From Branchiostoma floridae (lineage: Eukaryota; Chordata; Leptocardii; Amphioxiformes; Branchiostomatidae): a stretch of 54,636 nucleotides of DNA. Where the stretch lies: positions 1,541,614 to 1,596,249 of the forward strand of contig NC_049989.1 of assembly GCF_000003815.2 (NCBI RefSeq), written 5' to 3'. The notes below the pieces were generated by a model, which saw only the letters and a list, made by a program, of their open reading frames with translations, ran no database searches and had not been told where the DNA came from. Shown here one piece after another: positions 35,801 to 47,800 of this stretch (position 1 is its first letter; every line of letters begins with the position of its first letter). The position numbers were made by a program, and so were the translations under genes.

Positions 35801-38800
35801 GATCCGTGTCCCTGTGTAGTGTCCCCTCTTACCTGTGCATGTGAGTCCAGTGTAAAGCCATCACCGATCCGTGTCCCTGTGTAGTGTTCCCTTCTTACCT
35901 GTGCATGTGAGTCCAGTGTAAAGCCATCACCGATCCGTGTCCCTGTGTAGTGTTCCCCTCTTACCTGTGCATGTGAGTCCAGTGTAAAGCCATCACCGAT
36001 CCGTGTCCCTGTGTAGTGTTCCCCTCTTACCTGTGCATGTGAGTCCAGTGTAAAGCCATCACCGATCCGTGTCCCTGTGTAGTGTTCCCCTCTTACCTGT
36101 GCATGTGAGTCCAGTGTAAAGCCATCACCGATCCGTGTCCCTGTGTAGTGTTCCCCTCTTACCTGTGCATGTGAGTCCAGTGTAAAGCCATCACCAATCC
36201 TTGTCCCTGTGTAGTGTTGCCCTCTTACCTGTGCATGTGAGTCCAGTGTAAAGCGATCACCAATCCGTGTCCCTGTGTAGTGTTCCTGTCTTACCTGTGC
36301 ATGTGAGTCCAGTGTAAAGCCATCAGCGATTCTTGTCCCTGTGTAGTGTCCCCTCTTACCTGTGCATGTGAGTCCAGTGTAAAGCCATCACTGATCCGTG
36401 TCCCTGAGTAGTGTCCCCTCTTACCTGTGCATGTGAGTCCAGTGTAAAGCCATCACCGATCCGTGTCCCTGTGTAGTGTTCCCTTCTTACCTGTGCATGT
36501 GAGTCCAGTGTAAAGCGATCACCGATCCGTGTCCCAATGTAGTTTTCCCCTGCACAGTCTCCCTCCACAGCCTGGTTAAAGGCAGACAGGTCCACAGCTG
36601 CCAGCACATGGATGTGGGTGTTGTCTACTAAACTCTTTATCCTGTCATCTCTGTCATAACCTGTGCAAAACAGCCAAGGCATGAACATTCTGAATTGGTA
36701 ATTTCATGTTTGAAGTCCTGATGACATTTCTAGGATTTCTGCCACTTGCAAGATTTGGAAAGAAGTTGTTTTAATTCATAACCACATTTTTTAAGTCAAA
36801 TTAAGAGCCAACGTTTCAACGACTGTATGTCATCAGGGTAATACATGACTTTTATTGTTTCTTTTAAGCCTTATTTCCACCCAATGGCATGGTGTCATTA
36901 AAAAACACAGCAGCATCTGATTCTGAACCTGGTACCACATTTTGCCCAAAACATTGTATTTTGAAGCAAAGAGTGCATAATCATCATACATACAATTGCA
37001 TATCAATGTTCATGATGTTTGCTTTTCTAAAAAAATTTGCCAGGTACCGAATCGACTGCCTTCTTTACTATGACATCATGGGTAAGAGTTACCATCATGT
37101 TACTTGATAACCTAGAGGCAGGAATTACAAACTAGAAGAGTGATTTGTAAGACTCAATTTACAATTATTAAACACCAACTTGAAGGTGTATATTAATGTC
37201 TTAATGTTTCTTCATTCATTTGAATGATAATGTTTTCTTCTGATTGTAATAAGGAAATGTTGACTTCGGTGACACACTTTAAGACAGGTACCTGTTATCT
37301 GAAACCTTACCTTCTACAAGATGCCTAATCAGCCTGGTGAGGATCTCTCTTCCTATTGGTTCATCCCCATTGAGTCCACCAATCAGAGCCACGTGTGGCT
37401 GAACCCTGGTGACATCATCATCATCCCTTTTCCTCCTGGCCAGTTTTCCAAATATCTCAACATCAACGACATTGTTGTCTGATGTTTCTTCAATCCTAAT
37501 GATTCCTTCATGTTCTTCTGTGTATTTCTTGACAGTTTTGACAAGATCCTCGTTTGTGATGTAGCTCGGTTCGTTTGGTAGGCCGTAGTCATTTTCTTCA
37601 TTCCAGGACTGAAGTGTAAAATTCAGCCATGTTGCATCGCCATCCCCTACAGTCAGTTCTTGAGTGACACTTTGAAATCTGTATTAAAGAGACAATGTTG
37701 GGGACATACTTTTTCAGAGTGTTACAGTAATGCATGGCTAAGAAAACAGTTAAACCTATTCTGTTTACCAAAAAACCAATTATTAGGAAAAAACCCACTC
37801 CAAGTTGTTACTACTTGTTCTATCTTAGAAGTCCTATTTTCTGGTTACATTTGTAAAATTGCATGTTGGCCCGAATTTCATACATTCACCACAAAAGCTC
37901 ATCATCGGTTACTGTAATAAAAAAAAAGGAAGCAATGTCTTAGACTTTAACAGCTCAAATTACACCACCTATGGCAAGTTTTAGATGAGATTGGTTAAGA
38001 ACAAAAACATTTTACATACAGACAATGCAGCCAAAGGGTGTTCATTTGCCTTGTAGCGAAACACACTCCTAGGCCAGCTTCACTCCTCTGGCAGCTTTTG
38101 ATACCGTATCTTATGCTACCGTAGGATCTGTTTGGAGATAACAAGAATACAGCAATATTCCTCACCCCTGTGCTGCGGCCGTGACTTGGTACGTTCCAGG
38201 GACAAGCAGTCTCCAGTAATCTCCGCCAGCTGCAGACGTCACGGTGTGGTTGATTCCATGGACCGTGATGGAGGCATCGGGGATCCCACTGCCATCATTA
38301 GTCACGACAAACCCTTTCACACCCTTGTGAACCTGACCACACAAAACACTTCTTTTAGAAAGAAAAAAAGGCTGCCTTTCATATTTATTACATTCCAATA
38401 CTAATCATTATCATGTGAATGTGTCAATATCAATTGCCCTGCTACAAGTCTACTCTGTGACAGGGAAACACAGTCAGCACTAGGGACAGGAAAAAACAGT
38501 CAGCTTTAAGGACAGGGGAAAACAGTCAGCACCAGGGGCCGGGAAACACAGTCAGCACCAGGGACAGGGAAACACAGTCAGCACCAGGGACAGGGAAACA
38601 CAGTCAGCACCAGGGACAGGGAAACACAGTCAGCACCTGGGGCCCGGAAACACAGCCTGCACCAGGGACAGGGAAAACAGAGTCAGCACCAGGGACAGGG
38701 AAACAAAGTCAGCACCAGGGACAGGGAAACACAGTCAGCACCAATGACAAGGAAACACAGTCAGCACCAGTGGCCCGGAAACACAGCCTGCACCAGGGAC

Positions 38801-41800
38801 AGGGAAACAAAGTCAGCACCAGGGACAGGGAAACAAAGTCAGCACCAGGGACAGAGAAACACAGTCAGCACCAGGGACAGGGAAAACAGAGTCAGCACCA
38901 GGGACAGGGAAACATGGCCAGCACCAGGGACAGGGAAACACAGTCAGCACCAGGGACAGGGAAACACAGCCAGCACCAGGGACAGGGAAACACAGTCAGC
39001 ACCAGGGACAGGGAAACACAGTCAGCACAATGGACAGGGAAACACAGTCAGCACCTGGGACAGGGAAACATGGCCAGCACCAGGGACAGGGAAACACAGT
39101 CAGCACCAGGGACAGGGAAACACAGTCAGCACCAGGGACAGGGAAACACAGCCAGTACCAGGGACAGGGAAACACAGTCAGCACCAGGGACAGGGAAACA
39201 CACTCAGCACCAGGGGCAGGGAAAACATGGTCAGCACCAGGGACGGGGAAACACAGTCAGCACCAGGGACAGGGGAACACAGTCAGCACCAGGGGCAGGG
39301 AAAACAGAGTCAGCACCAGGGACAGGGAAACACAGTCAGCACCAGGGACAGGGGAACACAGTCAGCACCTGGGACAAGGAAACACACTCAGCACCAGGGG
39401 CAGGGAAAACATGGTCAGCCCCAGGGACAGGGAAACACAGTCAGCACCAGGGACAGGGAAACACAGTCAGCACCAGGGACAGGGAAACACATTCAGCACC
39501 AGGGGCAGGGAAACACAGTCAGCACCAGGGACAGGGAAACACAGTCAGCACCAGGGACAGGGAAACACACTCAGCACCAGGGGCAGGGAAACACAGTCAG
39601 CACCAGGGGCAGGGAAAACATGGTCAGCAGCAGGGACGGGGAAACACAGTCAGCACCAGGGACAGGGGAACACAGTCAGCACCAGGGGCAGGGAAAACAG
39701 AGTCAGCACCAGGGACAGGGAAACACAGTCAGCACCAGGGACAGGGGAACACAGTCAGCACCTGGGACAAGGAAACACAGTCAGTACCAGGGACACTATT
39801 TTCTCTGTTGCTACTTACTGATTTCATAGATGTTAAAATGGTTTATTTTTGTATCAATATCTTAATCTGTTATATAAGTTTGCTATGTATGTGTTTGTGT
39901 ATGGCTGCCTTGAAATGTCAACTTTCACAAGGAACATGTTTCATGATACCTCCTATGGTTAGAGAAAAGCAAAACAAATGAATAAAAATTGAAAAAAGGA
40001 ATGATGTGCAGTCCCATTCATAATAGGCATACTTGTTTGATGTATTCCACCAAAGCCTCCTTATTTGCCTGCCAGTACTCAGGAAGGTCCTCGCCGTATG
40101 GAAACTTCACACAGCCAAGTTCAATGGCAACTTCAAAGTCATTGGTGTTCACGTAGTCCCAGTCCTGCATTACACCTACAGTTCACAACAAAAAGCTTTT
40201 TCTGAACATTTTCATTTTGTTTGCATAGATCATTGCATGACACTTGTATGGTTCTTAATCGGTCCAATACTGGTTAAAGAAACAGTCCAAACAGTCCAAA
40301 GAATAATTCTGGACCTGTTTTATTCAGATGAGTCCAGGAAATATTATACCTGGTCCAGTATCATTTTTTTTTATTACCTTTTTTTTACGGACTGCTATAA
40401 AGTCCATGTACATAGTAACAATTCCCAAGTTTATCAGAAAGATAATGCAGAGCATTCAGATAATGTAGAACATTCACATTAGGCAATGCTAGAGCTAGGA
40501 AGGCAACCTACGTGATCTGAGAAAGTGCACCGTATGTAGTTACTCTTTGACAAGCAACTGGGTATGATTTTGGAAACAGTCAAATGTTTTGGACAGCAAT
40601 CCACTACTTTTATTTTAAGTTGGTGAAACTAAACAGGGTCTTGTTTTTAAATCAAAATTAAAAATTGATATGTACTTGAGGTCAGTTTGATGGTTAAGAA
40701 TTTAGTACAAAAAGGCCCTTCAACAGATCTTGCCCAGTGTCATTATAAAGGCCAGTGGATACTATCTGAAATATCTGACCATTTCCAAAATCTATATCCA
40801 GTTGCTTGTGAGTGACAGCTATTTGGCATATCTTATTAACTGGATGTCTACTACTTAGTAACCTTAATGGACATATATATCCTGGAAAGTGTTAGCTTGG
40901 GTACCATCCGGAAAGTAGTTCGCTCCGACATTCATTATTACATGTACTTTATACGCTGTATAATCTCTTCTCTGCTGTTCCGTCTGGGAACCCTGACCAC
41001 GTTAACGTCTGGAATCGTCTAAATTTTGGACGCAGGCACTGATACACATGAGCGAATTATAGAATGGGTTAAAGCGATTGTCGATGAGACTGAAGTTCCA
41101 ACACCGGACAAGCCCTCCATCCGCTTGCGGGAGGGCCTGTTGTAATCAAACGAGTGCTCTAGAACCTATTCCTTGCTTTGCTCATTAATTGGCATCACCA
41201 CCAAACGGTTTGAATGTGATGATCTCCAGACGAGTAGCAGAAGCGAACATAGGAGCGAACTACTACCCGGATGGTACGCTGGCTAGAAAAAATGTTAGTA
41301 CCTACCAGGTACATTGTACCAGGCTCCCCCATTGGTGATTCCGTCCTGAAAGTACTCATCTGGTTTGATGTCATCACAGGGGTGGCCACTGTGCATGGTG
41401 GGGTGTGCCTGCAAAATTGTTACAACAGGTCCCATATGAGCAAACTCAACAATTCTTCCTGAACCACCTTATTAGGGCTATAATTTCACACTTTGAGTCC
41501 ATATCAGATCTGTATTGACGTTTTTGCCTTGGTGAAGTATGAAGCCAACAAAGTTTTCTTTTTTTTCAATAACTAGGATGCACAACAGGGGATTAAAGAA
41601 GAAAAATAAAACAACTTCTTCCCTACAAACTTTGACTCATGAAACACGATGCCACAGTGCAGATTTGAATATTATGTACAAGTGTAAGCATCCCTTAACT
41701 GTTGAATCTTTAAAAAACTTGTCCAACTCTGACATGTTTGCTGCATTTCATGACAATCTACCCATAGCTAGTGCTACAAACACCCAAAAAGCGGAACTAG

Positions 41801-44800
41801 AAAAAATATCTTTCTCGGTGACGATTACGATTAAGTTAAACTTTAACAATCATTGGTTATTGATACAGTAAAAGGGTTCTACAATTGTATCCAGCATTTG
41901 TCCTTCTGTCTTTTGACGGAAATTTGCTGCCCTGGAACCAACCGCCGCCCCCCTGTGCCCCCCCCCCCCCAAGCATCATCAAACCTTCGCAAGATTTCAA
42001 ATCAAAATCCATGGCAAATTCAAGCTGGATAGAACAGTGTTATACATACAAGGGAGTATGTTCTAGCCAGCTGTTGGAAGACTGCATCATCAGGAGATTT
42101 ACTGTACACAGCATGGCCCTTCTTCCGTGAGTCGTCAAACGGATAGTCAGCGACCAGGTTCCCTCCGTGCAGGCTGGCAGACAGGACAAAAGGGACTCGT
42201 TTTGCCCACTCCATAACGGCCATCGTCTCAGGTTCAAGTTCCTCCTCACCAAAGTACTGGTCGGGGAAGTTGCGGTTAAGGTCCAACCCATGGGCGTTGG
42301 TCCGTCCAGTGATACCCCGAACATCCCCTGAACAAACAAACAAACAATTGCTATCTTGACTATCACCATGATTATAACAATCTTGGCCTTAGACTGAACC
42401 AAGCCAATCAAGTCAATCTCGAATAATAACATTATAACTAGTGTAATGCACAGTAGCAATTAGATATACAGTAGCAATTAGAGTAGCATTAGACTGACAC
42501 TATAATCCCTTGAGAGATGCAAAAAAAACAACATAATAATGCAAACATCTGTCATGATGGACATACAGTCATTCTCTTATTGGTCGATTTCTTAATTGCC
42601 CTGCTATCATTGTTTGAACAGTTACAACTGCTAATTATGATGGAGAGTCTTTCGCTTGCCTCATTTACCTCGTTTTAGATCTATTATGGCCATGTAAGAA
42701 AGGTATAGTGTATTGCATTATGTACCTTCCTGAGCCCTCTCATACCCATCAGGGTTCATGGATGGCAGGATGTGGATCCGGGTGGTGTTCACCAGTCGTG
42801 TCAGGTCATCGACTTTCCCATAGTTCTCACACAGTAGCTCTATCAGCTGTAACAGCACCTCACGACCAACCACCTCATTACCATGCATGTTCCCGATGTA
42901 CTTAAACTCTGGTTCTCCTGGAGTCAACAAATAAAAAGTTTCACACTTAGTACAATATATTGCTACTAATAGGTTCTTTAGGCACAACCAAATGTACTTC
43001 CAACATTTTGGTGTCTGTCAGACACCATCATCTGATGAGGGTTAAAGTTGCTGGTTCTGCTTCTCACTGCTACTTATACCTAATGAGATGAGGGGGGATA
43101 CAAACTGAGCCACGTTTGGGACGGCATTCTTGCTGCTGCAGCGCCACCTACATCGGCTATAAGTAGCAGCAAGAGGCAGAACCAGCCATTCTAACCCTGA
43201 TGATGGTGTCTGATAGACACCAAAACATTGGAAGTTTATGTACTCACTTGTTGCTCCTAAAGAACCATAAGCTTATTACATGAAAAATTGCCAACCTGAT
43301 AATTGAAGTTTTTACAGAACCTAGTACAAAGTATTATATACATTGTCAGTAATACTAAACATTGTGTCCCATCTATCACATTTCAGGCACCAGGATAGAA
43401 TAAGAGTATTCTACTTTCATACAGAAGATTTAGGGTGTTTTTAAGCCTATTAGCCACACTAATTTTATAAAAAGTTCAATAACATCAATTCAAAGGGGTG
43501 TATATTTTATAGTTGTCGCATGTTCTTAAACTGTAACAGTTGATTCGAATGTAGTCAGGGGGTTGAGTTTTACAGTTGACGTGCACTTTACACATGACGA
43601 TCTATGTATATTAAGCACTTCCAACTTTCACAAGATGAGGTACAATGGATGACAGTCTGAGAGTAGACAGCACTAGCAGGGCTCGAAATACTTTTTTCTG
43701 CATACATGTACCTGCACTGGTGCAGGTAACATTGAAAATTACCTGTACAAGACAAATTTTACCTGCACCACTCTGAACTTAGGAAGTATGGATTATACTA
43801 AAACTGTTCAGGAACCATTGCTATCTTTTTCTTGTATACTTTATAGGTGGTGACAGCCAATGCAGCTAATCAAAATCCATATACATGTACATGTACATTC
43901 AACTACATCATAGGACATTTATGTATAAAACCCAGCACATGGACCAGTGCAGGTTAGGTGCACGTAGATACCAGAAATACCTGCAAAGCTCCAAGTTTAC
44001 TTGCACTAACCTGCATATGCAGGTATTTCGAGCCCTAACTAGTGAGTGTGAGTGAGTCCCTTAGTGCTGACCTGGTTGATGAACCCCGGGCTGGTCTGAT
44101 ATCTCCATGACCAGCAGGTCCCTCCCCTCCACAGACTGACCAATGCTGTACATGTGGGTGATCTCTGGGTAGGTCCTGGACATCTACAGCAGGGCAAACA
44201 CACGGAAATGGTAAAGGCTCATTCATAAACTAACAGTCTCCAGTATAATTGTTTATTAATGAGTCTCCACAGACTGACCGATACTGTACATGTGGGTGAT
44301 CTCTGGGTAGGTCCTGGACATCTACAGCAGGGCAAACACACTGGGTGGTAATTCATAAACTAACATTCTCTAGTATACAGACTGAAGCTAGTACAGCTAG
44401 TAAAAAAAAATTTCATTGCTGGAACAGTGGAAGTGAAAACAAATTTGTCCGATCCAGTACATTTTTTATGTACTTGCCCGATAGGACATGTGAGTTTTTT
44501 ACTCGGAGTCCATAAAACCTTTGAAAGTAAACCAACATGACATACATTTGCATTAATGAATATGTGGGTTGAAATCAAAATCAGATGTCTCTGGGGACAA
44601 GCAGAATTCTTCCGAATTTTGCAAAATCCTCCAAGATTCTAGGACAGAATTCTGCTCTATCAGACCAAAGATAAAGTCATGTGCACCTTGTTATGCCAAA
44701 CAGCAGTTACTCAAGCAACTACTAGTAGGTATGATAGTATATCCAGCTGCTTGTTGAACTAATTTTCAGGAAAACCTTTAGTTATTACATGGATGTCTAA

Positions 44801-47800
44801 CTTTTGTTGACATATACTCACCTTTGTCAGAAAATTTTTCATTTCCACATAATCATGGTGCTTGATGTGGTCAGGGTGGGGGGTGTCCTGTGTGGGGTGG
44901 GGGGTGCTGAGGGGTGGGGTTTTCTGACCTCCCACAGCATGTAGGGTGAAGTTCAGCTCCGTGGCTTGGTCAGCGTCCACTGTTACGTCTGTAAAGGTTT
45001 CACTCACGTACCTGTCAAGGAACAACATTGCATGTTGGTCATTGTTGACTCAAAACTTGGAGGTAGACAAATACTCAGACTTTGAATCCCAACGTTGTTC
45101 CCTTTTTGGGAAAGGCACTTCAAACTGATTTCCTCAATTGACACAGGTGTAATTTGAGTAACTAGCTTAGTCTAATATAAGGATGCCCCTCACTGGATAG
45201 GACATTAGTATATGGAGGTTCCCTATCTAAGAAGAGTCACAGCCATCACAAACAAATTTAGTGGCGTTGGGGCATGGCGTAACTGGTAGCACGTTCATCT
45301 CGGAATCTAAAGGCCCTGGTTCGATCCCCCCCGTACCCCCAACGTTGTGCCCTTGGGAAAGGCACTTTACACGACCTTCCTCACTTCACCCAGGTGTAAA
45401 CATGGGTACCTGACTTCGGTCGGGGAAGTATTTTTATCTTCTGTATGTACCGTGTATGTGGCACTGTTAATATAAGTTTAAATACTTATATGCAGTGCCA
45501 CATTGTCCTTATCTGTCCAAAAGCAAATAGAAAAAAATTAAAAGTTACGCTACCCCTGTTTAGAGGCAGTGATGGTGTATGTTCCAGGCACCAGTAGTCT
45601 CCAGAAGTCTCCATGCCCAGCTGTGGTCACGTTGTGGTCGATCCCCTGCACAGTAATGGTGGCGTCCTCCATCCCCTGTCCGCTGTCCGACCTGACCACA
45701 AATCCCTGCACTCCCTGGTGTACCTGGTAACATGGACAAGGGAAATATAACATGTACGGAAACTTGCTTTCATGGAATTATATTTCCATTGATATGTAAT
45801 CATATAGCAGTACTTGAAAATTCATTCTTTTTTTTCTTTTACTATTGCATGCATGTTTACTAAAATATTTAGAATTGCAGTGTGAAAATTTTTATGCAAA
45901 ATTATATCTTCTAGAAGACCTATAAAAACTCTTATCAAGCAGTATGTATTAACATAATTAGGCCACACCAATTTTACCATATAGAATTACATGTATAGCT
46001 AATACACATGGGTAATTAATTTTACCCATAATTAGCCCAAAGGACATGGATATATAGGAGCCTGTTGTCATCAACTCTGCCCTCCTAGGGTGTGATGGAT
46101 TGCCGGGAATGACAAGAGGAACACAAGAATCACCGTTTCTAATTGGCGATTAGGAAACTTATCAGATATACATCCTCTAAAAGAAACATTAGAAGCTCTC
46201 TGACTGGGGAAAATGGCATGATAACACAGCGGGAGATATCTCCTCTATTGCATGCTGTGTTTCCCTTGCATTTCCCCTGTGCATTCCATGTGTTTCCATC
46301 AGCACCAGTGCAGGCTAACCCACAATATGTACTTCAAGTCCTGCCTACTGTACCTGTGTGAGATAAGCCAGGAGTGCCGGCCTGTTGTTGTCCCACTCCT
46401 CAGACAGGTGGTCAGCTGTGGGGTACTTACAACAGGACAGCTCCAGGGTGATCTCAAAACAGTTGCTGTACAGGTAGTTAAAATCCTGCATTCCACCTAG
46501 GACAGAAAAAAGAAGAAAAAAAATCTAATCATGATTGTGCTAATGCACCTAAACCTACTGCACGACTTACTTTCTGTCTCAAGAGATATATAGACCTCAA
46601 AAATCACACATGTGCACACCCAGTTACACATAGTTGCATACACACACACATGATGATGACACACATACACACACACACACAGTCACACACATGCAGGGCA
46701 TACACACACAGACACACACACACATACATACATACAGTACACATACAAGCAGACACTGAGACACAGAGACACAGACAGACACACACACAAAGCAAACTTA
46801 CACACCACACGCGTATGAGCATACACACACACACACACACANNNNNNNNNNNNNNNNNNNNNNNNNNNNNNNNNNNNNNNNNNNNNNNNNNNNNNNNNNN
46901 NNNNNNNNNNNNNNNNNNNNNNNNNNNNNNNNNNNNNNNNNTGTTAACTTTATATCATATATGCAGAATGCATCACATCAACTTAAACCAAAAACTTAGT
47001 ACTACTTAAAAGCTGACTGCCAAATGTAAAACACAATCCTGTAGGCCTCAACAGCAAAATCATAGTCTCAAAAGAACGACACCAAATGGAAACAACCACA
47101 CGGCTTCACAATGCATACCTGGGACGCACACCATTGTACAAAGTTACCCCAAACAGACGCAACAGTGACAGCTGTGAAAAGCTGACAACAAAGTATGTTA
47201 CTAGTAATGTTTATCATAAAACTAGTGCTGGCCAATACAATGCCCTAAAAAGCAAGACAGAGTTGAACATCTGTTCAAATGGGATTCCTCTAAATACCGT
47301 CACATGACAGGTGACAACACATTAGACAACACCAGTATATTAATTATTATAACCCGCCCTATTTGCTTGGAGAAAAGCTGATTACCAAACGCTGAAACCA
47401 CATTGCCTGTTCCAGATGTAGAAATTAGAGGGGGGAGTAGGAACAAAAAGAAAAAAAAAACGTGCCGACAGCTAGGAACGAATGCGGGTCGGCAGATAAC
47501 AAACCAGCGGCGAAACCACTGCGCTAGAAAAGGCTGATCAGCCGATTTGCAAGGCTGTTTGACACTACTTAAACCCCCCACTGTTTGTTACACACAATAC
47601 CAAAACAGAAAAAAATATACAGTCAAACCTGTCTATAGCGGACACTCAAGGGACTGGTCAAAATTTGCCACTATAGAGAGGTGGCCACTATAGAGAATAT
47701 GCTAATTAATTGACCACAAGCAATAAGTTACACATGGTTTTAGTACCCACTGATCTTTATTCACATAATACAGTACTGTGCATGTACTGCAATGATTTTT

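Noticed and set aside
38744-39981. 361- and 403-codon open frames in 26-bp array B
   Set aside because: Same minisatellite artefact, open in three frames at once.
46604-46840. Cys/Val-rich open frame in the CA repeat
   Set aside because: Translation of a microsatellite.
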